A stretch of DNA of 64,000 nt, taken from Burkholderiaceae bacterium. Lineage in GTDB: Bacteria > Pseudomonadota > Gammaproteobacteria > Burkholderiales > Burkholderiaceae_C. Below, one piece after another: positions 9,494 through 20,221 of the stretch. The stretch spans positions 62,001 through 126,000 of the forward strand of contig JACKLN010000009.1 of the NCBI GenBank assembly GCA_024235855.1. Reading direction: 5' to 3'. The translations under genes and the position numbers were made by a program. Numbering within the stretch: the first letter of the stretch is position 1; each line of letters starts with the position of its first letter. The notes beneath the pieces are model-generated. The model was not told the DNA's origin, searched no databases, and saw nothing but the letters and a program-made list of their open reading frames with translations.

Positions 9494-11479
9494 TCAGCCA
9501 GTGCGCTCGATGCCGCTGCGCTGGGACAGCGCCGCCAACCAGTCCCGCGCCTGTGCCTCGTCATCGATGACGCCCATCGGCGGCAGTGCCGCCAGAAGCC
9601 GGGCGCCATAGCGGGCACCACGCAACCGCGGGTCGCACAGCACCAGCAGGCCGTGGTCGGCCTCGGTGCGGATCAGTCGCCCGGCGCCCTGCTTCAGGGC
9701 CACCGCCGCCTCGGCCACGAAGTAGGCATCGAACGGATCCTGGCCCTCGGCCTTCAGCTGGCGCACACGGGCCTCGACCAGCGGATCGTTCGGCGGCGGG
9801 AACGGCAGCTTGTCGATCAGCACGCACTGCAGCGCGTCGCCGGGCATGTCGATGCCTTCCCAGAAGCTGTGCGAGCCCACCAGCAGCCGGCCGTGGCCAT
9901 CGCCGAAGCGCTGCAGCAGCGAGCGCCGGGGTTCGCTGCCCTGCACCAGCACCTCCACCGCGCCACCGTGGCGCTCCAGCCACGCCCGGGCGGCGTCGGC
10001 GATCAGCGGCAGCACGCGCAGCGTGGTGGTCAGCACGAAGCAGCGGCCCTGCAGCCGGTGGGCGATGCGCGCCGCCAGCGTGCCCACGGCGGCCGGATGG
10101 CCGGCGTCGGCGGGCTGCGGCATGCGCTGCGGCACCCACAGCCGGGCCTGCGCCGGGTAGTCGAACGGGCTGCCCACGCGCAAGTGGGCCGCGTCCTCCA
10201 GCCCGGTGCTGCGCGTGAACCACGCGAAGTCGTCACCGTCGCCCAGCGTGGCCGAGGTGAAGACCCAGGCCTTCGGCGCCTTCTGCCGTTGCTCGGTCAG
10301 CATGGCGCGGATGTCCAGCGGCGACTCCACCAGCCGCGCCTGGTGCGTGCTCAGGTCCACCCAGCGCACGTGGCCCATGGGCAGGTCCGCGTTGAACCGG
10401 GCGGTCAGGCCGGCCAGCTCGCGGCATCGCTGGGCCAGGCGGTCGAAGTCGGCCGCAGCGCCCTCCACCGCATCGGCCGCCGCAGCCGCGGCCTCGGCGG
10501 CCTGCGCCACCGCCGCCAGGGGTTCCTGCAGCGCGCCCTCGCTGGCACATTCGTCGAAGCGCAGCTTGAGCGTGCCACGGATGTCATTGCGCCCGCCGGC
10601 GCAGGCGAGGCGCAGGTCGCGTGCGGCCTTGTCCAGCGTGCCGCTCAGGCCCTGCCAGTCCTGCAGGCCGCGGGCGTGCTGCAGGCCGGCGGCCAGCAGG
10701 TCGCGCGCGACGTCGATCACCTGGCCGGTGCCCAGGTTGTGGCCCAGGAACTGCACACCGGCCTCGACGAGCTGGTGAGCCTCGTCGAACACCGCCACGT
10801 CCACCGTCGGCAGCAGTTCGGCCACGCCACTGTCGCGCAGGGCGAGGTCGGCGAAGAACAGGTGGTGGTTGACGACGACCAAGTCGGCCGCCATGGCCTC
10901 GCGGCGCGCCGCCACCACGTGGCAGCGGGCGAAGTCGGGACAGTCGCTGCCCAGGCAGTTGTCGCGTGTGGAGCTGACCAGCGGGATCACCGGCGAGCGC
11001 TCGTCCAGGCCCTCGACCTCCGCCAGGTCGCCGGTGCGCGTGGCCGTGGCCCAGGCTTCCACCCGGGCCAGCTGGCGCACGGCCCAGCGGTCGGGCAGTT
11101 GCGCGGTCAGCCGCGCCTGGGCCAGCCGGTGGAGGCACAGGTAGCTCGAGCGACCCTTGAGCAGCGCCAGCGTCACCGGCACGCCCAATGCGTCGCGCAG
11201 CCGCGGCAGGTCGCGCAGGAAAAGCTGATCCTGCAGGCTCTTCGTGGCGGTACTGACCAGCGCACGCGCGCCCGACAGCAGCAAGGGCACCAGGTAGGCG
11301 AAGGTCTTGCCGACACCGGTGCCGGCCTCGGCGACGAGGGAACTGCGGGCCTCGACGGCCTGGCCCACGGCATCGGCCAGCCGGTTCTGTGCCTCGCGCG
11401 GCCGGAACCCGGGCTCGCGCCGCGCCAGCGCGCCACCGGCCGCGAAGGTCTCGGCCACCTGCTGCCTGAGCCCGCTCAT
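9494..11479 (-). CDS. DinG/YoaA-type ATP-dependent DNA helicase (XPD-like, Fe-S)
   Basis: Superfamily 2, 5'-3' helicase of the DinG/YoaA family, which resolves D-loops, R-loops and replication-associated structures. The 661-residue protein has Walker A GTGVGKT at residues 53-59 and a DEAH box in VAVFDEAHQLVE. Four cysteines (LCLHR, then NCLGSDCPDFARC) match the XPD-type [4Fe-4S] cluster. C-terminal motifs include GRLLVGSHSFWEGIDMPG and QGAGRLIRTEAD. The start at 11479 removes an upstream extension that overlaps the next gene. It lies two bases after the 67-residue gene, so they are probably co-expressed. YoaA is the closer fit by length and context, but I leave the symbol open. Confidence 0.88.
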   Translation of the reverse strand: MSGLRQQVAETFAAGGALARREPGFRPREAQNRLADAVGQAVEARSSLVAEAGTGVGKTFAYLVPLLLSGARALVSTATKSLQDQLFLRDLPRLRDALGVPVTLALLKGRSSYLCLHRLAQARLTAQLPDRWAVRQLARVEAWATATRTGDLAEVEGLDERSPVIPLVSSTRDNCLGSDCPDFARCHVVAARREAMAADLVVVNHHLFFADLALRDSGVAELLPTVDVAVFDEAHQLVEAGVQFLGHNLGTGQVIDVARDLLAAGLQHARGLQDWQGLSGTLDKAARDLRLACAGGRNDIRGTLKLRFDECASEGALQEPLAAVAQAAEAAAAAADAVEGAAADFDRLAQRCRELAGLTARFNADLPMGHVRWVDLSTHQARLVESPLDIRAMLTEQRQKAPKAWVFTSATLGDGDDFAWFTRSTGLEDAAHLRVGSPFDYPAQARLWVPQRMPQPADAGHPAAVGTLAARIAHRLQGRCFVLTTTLRVLPLIADAARAWLERHGGAVEVLVQGSEPRRSLLQRFGDGHGRLLVGSHSFWEGIDMPGDALQCVLIDKLPFPPPNDPLVEARVRQLKAEGQDPFDAYFVAEAAVALKQGAGRLIRTEADHGLLVLCDPRLRGARYGARLLAALPPMGVIDDEAQARDWLAALSQRSGIERTG

Positions 11480-11481
11480 GC

Positions 11482-11685
11482 TCAGGCGGGCTCGGGCGGG
11501 TCGAGCTGGTCTTCCAGCCTGGCGATCTCGTCGCGCAGCGCCAGCCGGCGCTTCTTCAGCCGTCGCAGGGCCAGGTCGTCGATGGCGGGATCGGCGACAC
11601 CATGGTCGATCAGGCTGTCGAGGTCGGCGTGTTCGATGCGCAGTTCGATCAGCCGACGTTGCGGCGAATGCAGGTTCTGTTCCAT
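11482..11685 (-). CDS. YdcH family (DUF465) small protein
   Basis: A 67-residue, charged, mostly helical protein. The C-terminal part (LALRRLKKRRLALRDEIARL) matches the DUF465/YdcH pattern of a short coiled coil ending in Lys-Asp-Glu-Ile. The biochemical function of this family is unknown. It ends two bases before the DinG/YoaA-type helicase gene and probably shares its mRNA. The PP2C gene diverges from it 39 bases upstream. Confidence 0.75.
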   Translation of the reverse strand: MEQNLHSPQRRLIELRIEHADLDSLIDHGVADPAIDDLALRRLKKRRLALRDEIARLEDQLDPPEPA

Positions 11686-11724
11686 GGCCGGCGCATGCGT
11701 GTGCCGAGTTTATAGTCGCGCACG

Positions 11725-12489
11725 ATGACCGCACCCCCGTTCCGCCTCACCGCCGCCACCGGCATCCACCGCGGCGACCGCGCCTACCAGCAGGACCAGG
11801 TGGAGATCCTGATGCACAGCCGTGTCGCCGGTTGCGCGCTGGCGGTGCTGGCCGACGGCATGGGTGGCAAGAGCGGCGGCCGCAAGGCGGCCGACCAGGT
11901 GCTGCTGACGGCGCGCCAGCTGTTCGACCGCTTCGTGCCGGGCAAGGACGAAGCGCCCGAGCTGCTCAAGGCGCTGGTGGACGAGTCGCACCTGATGATC
12001 AAGCTCACGGCGATCACGGCCGAGGAGGAACCGCACAGCACGGTGGCCGCCTTCCTCGTCACGCCCGACCTGCACTGCGACGTCGTTCACGCCGGGGATT
12101 CCCGCGTGTACCACTTCCGCGGCGCCGAGATGGCCGGCCGCACCAGCGACCATTCCTTCGTGCAGAAGCTGGTCGACGAGGGCAAGATCACCGAGGAGCA
12201 GGCCAACACGCACCCGCAGTCCAACCTGCTCACCGGCTGCCTGGGCACGCACCAGGAGCCGCCGCACACGCCCTGGCACCTGGGCGCGCTGCAGCCCGGG
12301 GACGCACTGGTGGCCTGCAGCGATGGTCTGTGGCACTACTTCACGCCCAAGGAGATGGGCGCCATCGTCAACACCCTGCCGCCGCGCGAGGCCTGCGAAA
12401 TGCTGGTGACCAAGGCGCGGCAGCGGGCGCGTGGCGGCGGCGACAACCTGTCGCTGGCGCTGGTGCGCATCGACCCGCTGCGGGCCTGA
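11725..12489 (+). CDS. PP2C-family serine/threonine protein phosphatase
   Basis: Metal-dependent protein phosphatase of 254 residues. All hallmark acidic motifs of PP2C are visible: RAYQQDQVEI, VLADGMGGKSGG, HAGDSRVYHFRG, CSDGLWHYFT and GGDNLSLALV, giving the binuclear Mg/Mn site. No partner kinase or FHA gene lies next to it, so its substrate is unknown; family members usually reverse Hanks-type Ser/Thr phosphorylation. TATAGT at 11711-11716 lies only 8 bases before the ATG, so the mRNA may have almost no leader. Its stop abuts the convergent zapE stop. Confidence 0.9.
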   Translation: MTAPPFRLTAATGIHRGDRAYQQDQVEILMHSRVAGCALAVLADGMGGKSGGRKAADQVLLTARQLFDRFVPGKDEAPELLKALVDESHLMIKLTAITAEEEPHSTVAAFLVTPDLHCDVVHAGDSRVYHFRGAEMAGRTSDHSFVQKLVDEGKITEEQANTHPQSNLLTGCLGTHQEPPHTPWHLGALQPGDALVACSDGLWHYFTPKEMGAIVNTLPPREACEMLVTKARQRARGGGDNLSLALVRIDPLRA

Positions 12490-13587
12490 TCAGGTCAGCC
12501 GGGTGTCGACCTCGCGCCGGTTCAGGCCGAGGTATTCCGCGGACTGCATCTCCTGCAACCGGGAGACGGTGCGCGGGAACTCGTGGGCCAGTGGGCCTTC
12601 GGTATAGAGCTGCTCGGCCGGCACCGCGGCAGACAGGATGAGCTTCACGCGTCGGTCGTAGAGCACGTCCACCAGCCACGTGAAGCGCCGTGCCTCGCTG
12701 GCCAGCCGCGGTGGCATCTGCGGCACGCCCGACAGCAGCACGGTGTGGAAGCGCGACGCGATCTCGAGGTAGTCGTTCTGCGACCGCGGCCCGCCGCACA
12801 GGGTAGCGAAGTCGAACCACACGACCCCACCGGCGCGCCGGAGCGAGCGCAGCTGGCGGTGCTCGATGTGCAGCACCGGGTCCTCGTCGCGCGCCTCGGC
12901 CAGTTCAGCGAACGCCTGCGCCATCGCGGCGTCGGCCTCTTCGCCCAGCGGGCAGTGGTAGAGCTGCACCTGCTCCAGCGTGCGCTGCCGGTAGTCGGTG
13001 CCGGCGTCGACGTTGATGACCTCCAGGTGCTGCTTCAGCAATGCAATGGCCGGCAGGATGCGGTCGCGGTGCAGCCCGTTGGGGTAGAGGCCGTCGGGCT
13101 CGAAGTTCGACGTGGTGACGATGCTGACCCGGTGCGCGAACATCGACTCGAGCAGCCGGTACAGGATCATCGCGTCGGTCACGTCGGCGACGTGGAACTC
13201 GTCGAAGCAGATCAGCCGGAAGCGCCGCGCGATGCGCTCGCCCAGCACCTTCAGCGGGTCGGCCGTGCCCTTGAGCTCCTGCAGCTCACGGTGCACCTCG
13301 CGCATGAACTCGTGGAAGTGCAGACGCGTCTTGCGCTGCAACGGCACGGCCTGGAAGAAGCAGTCCATCAGGAAGCTCTTGCCGCGGCCGACGCCGCCCC
13401 ACATGTAGACGCCGCGCGGGATCGGCGGGCGCACCAGCAGCTTGGTCAGCGCGTTGCGCCGGCGCGCCTTGTAGTCGGCCCACTCGCGCTCGCAGCGCTC
13501 CAGCGCCGTGATGGCGCGCAGCTGCGCCTCGTCGGCGCGGTAGCCGCGCTCGGCGAGGGTGGCTTCATAGAGTTGACGGACGCCCAA
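12490..13587 (-). CDS. zapE: Cell division protein ZapE (AFG1-like ATPase)
   Basis: P-loop ATPase of the AFG1/ZapE family that associates with the Z-ring and affects FtsZ bundling, chiefly under stress. The 365 residues contain Walker A GGVGRGKSFLMD and Walker B LICFDEFHVADVTDA. SIVTTSNFEPDGLYPNGLHR matches the family sensor region, and FDFATLCGGPRSQNDYLEIA is typical of the C-terminal part. It follows lpdA by 13 bases on the same strand, as in other Burkholderiales where zapE closes the 2-oxoglutarate dehydrogenase operon. Confidence 0.94.
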   Translation of the reverse strand: MGVRQLYEATLAERGYRADEAQLRAITALERCEREWADYKARRRNALTKLLVRPPIPRGVYMWGGVGRGKSFLMDCFFQAVPLQRKTRLHFHEFMREVHRELQELKGTADPLKVLGERIARRFRLICFDEFHVADVTDAMILYRLLESMFAHRVSIVTTSNFEPDGLYPNGLHRDRILPAIALLKQHLEVINVDAGTDYRQRTLEQVQLYHCPLGEEADAAMAQAFAELAEARDEDPVLHIEHRQLRSLRRAGGVVWFDFATLCGGPRSQNDYLEIASRFHTVLLSGVPQMPPRLASEARRFTWLVDVLYDRRVKLILSAAVPAEQLYTEGPLAHEFPRTVSRLQEMQSAEYLGLNRREVDTRLT

Positions 13588-13600
13588 GCGGCCCGCCGGA

Positions 13601-15019
<1,419 letters not shown>

Positions 15020-15032
15020 GTCGGGGTCTTCT

Positions 15033-15344
15033 TCAGTTCGTGGCGCCTTCGTCGGGGACGAAGATCCACAGCAGGATGTAGAGCAGGATGCCGGTGCCGC
15101 CGAACAGGGCCAGCCCGGTCACCAGCAGCCGCCAGATCCAGGTGTCCACGCCGGTGAGCACGGCGACGCCGCCGCAGACGCCGCCGAGCCAGCGGTCGCT
15201 GCGGCTGCGCCGCAGCTTGTTGAACGCCGGCACCGGCGGGTCGCCCTGCAGCACACGGGCCTTGGCGCGTTCGAACTCGCTGTCGTTGAGCGTGCCCGCG
15301 GCGCGCAGCGCCTGCAGGCGTTCGAGGTCGTCGGCAATGCCCAT
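15033..15344 (-). CDS. Small SHOCT-PspC membrane protein
   Basis: A 103-residue protein with two short domains. Residues 1-35 (DDLERLQALRAAGTLNDSEF) form a SHOCT-type helical motif. Residues 45-98 are a PspC domain with RWLGGVCGGVAVLTG and a hydrophobic segment (LLVTGLALFGGTGILLYILL). PspC proteins are inner-membrane sensors of the phage-shock response in enterobacteria, but no pspA or pspB is nearby. The gene lies between odhB and lpdA, which is odd for a membrane stress protein. Its role here is unknown. Confidence 0.85.
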   Translation of the reverse strand: MGIADDLERLQALRAAGTLNDSEFERAKARVLQGDPPVPAFNKLRRSRSDRWLGGVCGGVAVLTGVDTWIWRLLVTGLALFGGTGILLYILLWIFVPDEGATN

Positions 15345-15369
15345 GGCCTGCTCCTTCGGGTGGTGCGGG

Positions 15370-16634
<1,265 letters not shown>

Positions 16635-16662
16635 CGTTGTTCTTTCGTCGTCGTGTTCGGGG

Positions 16663-19521
16663 TCACTTGGTCAGCACGTAGCCCTTGAGCTTGCCGAAGG
16701 CCTGCTCGATGAGCGCCTTCTGCTGCTCCTGGTGCAGGTGGGCGTAGCCGACTGCGGGTGATGCCGACGCGGCGCGGCCGGCGTAGCCCAGCCGCTGACC
16801 CTCGAGCATGTTCTCGTGGATCTGGTGCTGGATGAAGAACCAGGCGCCCTGGTTCTGCGGTTCGTCCTGACACCACACGACATCGGTGGCGTTCGGGTAC
16901 TTCTTCATCTCCGCCGCGAAGCTCTTGTGCGGGAACGGGTAGAGCTGGGCGATGCGCATGATGGCGACGTCGTCCACGCCCTTCTCCGCCCGCTTGCGCG
17001 CGAGGTCGTAGTACACCTTGCCCGAGCACAGGATCACGCGCTTGACCTTGGCCGGCACGATGTCGGCGTCGACCTCGGGGTTCACGGTCCTGAACTCGCC
17101 CTTGGTGAACTCGCTCAGCGGCGAGGTGGCGTCCTTGGCGCGCAGCAGGCTCTTGGGCGTGAGGATGATCAGCGGCTTGCGGAACTGGCGCACCATCTGC
17201 CGGCGCAGCAGGTGGAAGATCTGCGCCGCCGACGTGGGCTGGCAGATCTGCATGTTGTTGTCCGCGGCCAGCTGCATGAAGCGCTCCAGGCGCGCCGAGC
17301 TGTGCTCCGGGCCCTGGCCTTCGTAGCCATGGGGCAGCATCAGGGTCAGGCCGTTGGCGCGACCCCACTTGACCTCGCCGCTGGCGATGAACTGGTCGAT
17401 CACGACCTGCGCGCCGTTGACGAAGTCGCCGAACTGGGCCTCCCAGATGGTCAGCGTGTTCGGCTCGGCACTGGCGTAGCCGTACTCGAAGCCCAGCACC
17501 GCCTCCTCCGACAGCAGCGAGTCGATGACCGTGAAGCGCGCCTGGCCTTCGGCCACGTGCTCCAGCGGCACGTAGGTGCCGGTGTCCCAGCGCTCGCGGT
17601 TCTGGTCGTGCAGCACGGCGTGGCGGTGGGTGAAGGTGCCGCGGCCGCAGTCCTCGCCGGACAGCCGCACGGCGTAGCCGCTGGCCACCAGCGACGCGTA
17701 GGCCAGCGTCTCGCCCATGCCCCAGTCGACATTGATCTCGCCGCGGCCCATGGCGGCGCGGTCGGCCAGCACCTTCTCGACCAGCGGGTGCACCTTGAAG
17801 TTGTCCGGCACCGTGGTCACGCGCTCGGAGAGGCGCTTGATCTCGGCCAGCGGCAGCGCGGTGTCGGCCGCGTCGGTCCACTTCTTGCCGAGGAACGGCG
17901 CCCAGTCGACGGCAAACTTGCTCTTGAAGTTGGTCAGCACCGGGTCCACCGTGTGCCGGCCCTCGTCCATCGCGGCGCGGAAGGCCTTGACCATCTGGTC
18001 GGGGCCTTCGGCCGGCAGAACGCCCTGGGCCACCAGCTTATCGCCGTACAGCTTGCGCGTGCCCGGGTGGGCCGCGATCTTCTTGTACATCAGCGGCTGC
18101 GTCAGGCTGGGCGTGTCCTGCTCGTTGTGGCCCAGCTTGCGGAAGCAGACGATGTCGACGACCACGTCCTTCTTGAACTGGTGGCGGTAGTCCATGGCCA
18201 GCTGCGTGCACAGCACCACGGCCTCGGCATCGTCGCCGTTCACGTGCAGCACCGGGGCGTCGATCATCTTGACCACGTCGGTGCAGTACAGCGACGAACG
18301 TGCGTCGCGCGGGTCGCTGGTGGTGAAGCCGATCTGGTTGTTGATGACGATGTGCACCGTGCCGCCGGTGTAGTAGCCGCGCGTCTGCGACAGCGCCAGC
18401 GTCTCCTGCACCACGCCCTGGCCGGCGATGGCCGCGTCGCCGTGCACCAGCACCGGCAGCACCTGGGCGCCGGTGGCGTCGCCACGGCGCTCCATGCGCG
18501 CCTTCACCGAACCCTCGACCACCGGGTTGACGATCTCCAGGTGGCTGGGGTTGAAGGCCAGGCTCAGGTGCACCGGGCCGCCGGGGGTGGTGACGTCGCT
18601 GGAGAAGCCCTGGTGGTACTTCACGTCACCGGCGGGCAGCTGCTCCGGCGCGGTGTGGTCGAACTCGGCGAACAGGTCCTTGGGCATCTTGCCCAGGGTG
18701 TTGACGAGCACGTTCAGGCGGCCGCGGTGGGCCATGCCGATGACGATCTCCTGCACGCCCTGGCTGCCGGCGCGCTGGATCAGTTCGTCCATCGACGCGA
18801 TGAAGCTCTCGCCGCCTTCCAGCGAGAAGCGCTTCTGGCCGACGTACTTGGTGTGCAGGTAGCGTTCCAGGCCTTCGGCAGCAGTCAGGCGGTCGAGGAT
18901 GTGCTTCTTCTGGTCGGCGGTGAACGTGGCCTTGCCACGCACGCTCTCCAGCCGCTCCTGCCACCAGCGCTTTTCCACCGGCTGCGTGATGTGCATGATC
19001 TCCGCGCCGATCGTGCCGCAGTAGGTCTCGCGCAGCGACTTCAGGATCTCGCGGAGCGTCATGTGCTCCGCCTTGCTGAAGTAGGTGTTGGTGGCGCTGA
19101 ACGTGGTGTCCATGTCGGACTCGTTCAGGTCGTAGAACGCCGGCTCCAGTTCGGGGATCTTCGGGCGCTCCAGGCGCTTGAGCGGGTCCAGGTCGGCCCA
19201 GCGCGCGCCCAGCGAGCGGTAGGCAGCGATCAGACTCTGCACCATCAGCTGCTTGCGCGCGATGACGAGCTCGTCGCCGCTGACGCGGTTGACGAAGGCG
19301 TTGGCCTTGGCGCGCTGCGCGAAGGACTGGATCACCGGCAGGTGGGCGACGTCGCGCGCCTCGGTGCCGTCGACCGCCGGCACGTGCTGCAGGTTGTCGA
19401 AGTAGGCCCGCCAGTTGTCAGGGACGCTGCCCGGGTTGTCGAGGTAGGCCTCGTACAACTCTTCCACGTACGGGGCGTTGCCGCCGAACAGGTACGAGTT
19501 CGCCCTGTATTGCTCCATCAT
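16663..19521 (-). CDS. odhA: 2-oxoglutarate dehydrogenase E1 component
   Basis: Thiamine-diphosphate decarboxylase that oxidatively decarboxylates 2-oxoglutarate in the TCA cycle. The 952-residue protein is full length. It starts with the family N-terminal SYLFGGNAPYVEELYEA segment and has the TPP-binding GDAAIAGQGVVQETL and INNQIGFTTSDP motifs. Active-site histidines lie in VIGMAHRGRLNVL. The transketolase-like C terminus includes GYEGQGPEHSSARLER. Two Met codons open the frame and either could be used. It is first in the operon odhA-odhB-PspC protein-lpdA-zapE. The 249 bases upstream, to the divergent gene at 19771, hold no further gene. Confidence 0.97.
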   Translation of the reverse strand: MMEQYRANSYLFGGNAPYVEELYEAYLDNPGSVPDNWRAYFDNLQHVPAVDGTEARDVAHLPVIQSFAQRAKANAFVNRVSGDELVIARKQLMVQSLIAAYRSLGARWADLDPLKRLERPKIPELEPAFYDLNESDMDTTFSATNTYFSKAEHMTLREILKSLRETYCGTIGAEIMHITQPVEKRWWQERLESVRGKATFTADQKKHILDRLTAAEGLERYLHTKYVGQKRFSLEGGESFIASMDELIQRAGSQGVQEIVIGMAHRGRLNVLVNTLGKMPKDLFAEFDHTAPEQLPAGDVKYHQGFSSDVTTPGGPVHLSLAFNPSHLEIVNPVVEGSVKARMERRGDATGAQVLPVLVHGDAAIAGQGVVQETLALSQTRGYYTGGTVHIVINNQIGFTTSDPRDARSSLYCTDVVKMIDAPVLHVNGDDAEAVVLCTQLAMDYRHQFKKDVVVDIVCFRKLGHNEQDTPSLTQPLMYKKIAAHPGTRKLYGDKLVAQGVLPAEGPDQMVKAFRAAMDEGRHTVDPVLTNFKSKFAVDWAPFLGKKWTDAADTALPLAEIKRLSERVTTVPDNFKVHPLVEKVLADRAAMGRGEINVDWGMGETLAYASLVASGYAVRLSGEDCGRGTFTHRHAVLHDQNRERWDTGTYVPLEHVAEGQARFTVIDSLLSEEAVLGFEYGYASAEPNTLTIWEAQFGDFVNGAQVVIDQFIASGEVKWGRANGLTLMLPHGYEGQGPEHSSARLERFMQLAADNNMQICQPTSAAQIFHLLRRQMVRQFRKPLIILTPKSLLRAKDATSPLSEFTKGEFRTVNPEVDADIVPAKVKRVILCSGKVYYDLARKRAEKGVDDVAIMRIAQLYPFPHKSFAAEMKKYPNATDVVWCQDEPQNQGAWFFIQHQIHENMLEGQRLGYAGRAASASPAVGYAHLHQEQQKALIEQAFGKLKGYVLTK

Positions 19522-19770
19522 GTCTCGCTCACCTTTCGCTCCGGGTCTGCCGAAGCTCCGATGGGTTGATCAACCTTCCGCGGCCCCGGCTGCACCGGTT
19601 GGCGGATTGCGACCCGCCTTGCCGCAGGTTGCGGGCAAGGGGACGAGGAAGGACCTCTTCTGTCAGGCCCGGACTGTACACCCGTGCCTGCGCGCCGCCC
19701 CGAATTGGAGCGCGCGAACCCTTCACATTCGCTGACGGTGCACGCCGCGGCCGGGCAAACTGTCGGCTCG

Positions 19771-20103
19771 ATGCGACAGATGCCGTCCCCTTCCCGAGAC
19801 CATCCGCCCCGGCGCGTGATTCGTCTGCGCGCGGACGCGCCGGCCAAACCTGTCGAAGGCGCGACCTGCAACGGCTGCGGTGTGTGCTGCGCCTGGGCGC
19901 CCTGCCCGGCCGGCATCTGGGTGTCAGGCCGCCGGCAGGGCCGCTGTCGCGCCCTGGCCTGGGACGGCGCACGCTACCGCTGCGGCCTGCTGGCCCAGCC
20001 CCGCCGCTTCGTCCGCTGGCTGCCGGCAGCCTGGACACGCCGGGCGGCCGCCCGCTGGATCGCCGCCGGCCAGGGCTGTGACGCGGCATTGTCGACCAGT
20101 TGA
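19771..20103 (+). CDS. Small cysteine-rich YkgJ-like (CxxCxxCC) protein
   Basis: About 110 residues with a motif CNGCGVCCAWAPCP, then single cysteines in GRCRAL, YRCGLL and GQGCDA. This cysteine layout resembles the YkgJ / CxxCxxCC family, thought to bind Zn or an Fe-S cluster; the function is unknown. The chosen ATG at 19771 gives MRQMPSPSRD; other in-frame ATGs at 19684 and 19780 are possible. The gene diverges from odhA and precedes the ABC binding protein gene by 118 bases that hold nothing else I recognise. Confidence 0.7.
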   Translation: MRQMPSPSRDHPPRRVIRLRADAPAKPVEGATCNGCGVCCAWAPCPAGIWVSGRRQGRCRALAWDGARYRCGLLAQPRRFVRWLPAAWTRRAAARWIAAGQGCDAALSTS

Positions 20104-20221
20104 GCGTCGCAAGGCCGTCGGCAACGCCGGTACACCGCTTGCTTCCCGGGTAGATACGGACCGCGACCACCGGGTTGCGGACCTACGATTCGGTTTTCCC
20201 GTTCACCCTGGAGCACTTTCG

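Noticed and set aside
16816..19569. 917-codon plus-strand open frame opposite odhA
   Set aside because: Antisense shadow. In GC-rich genes the complementary frame lacks stops; the translation is His/Arg/Leu-rich with no domain, and odhA on the other strand is unmistakable.
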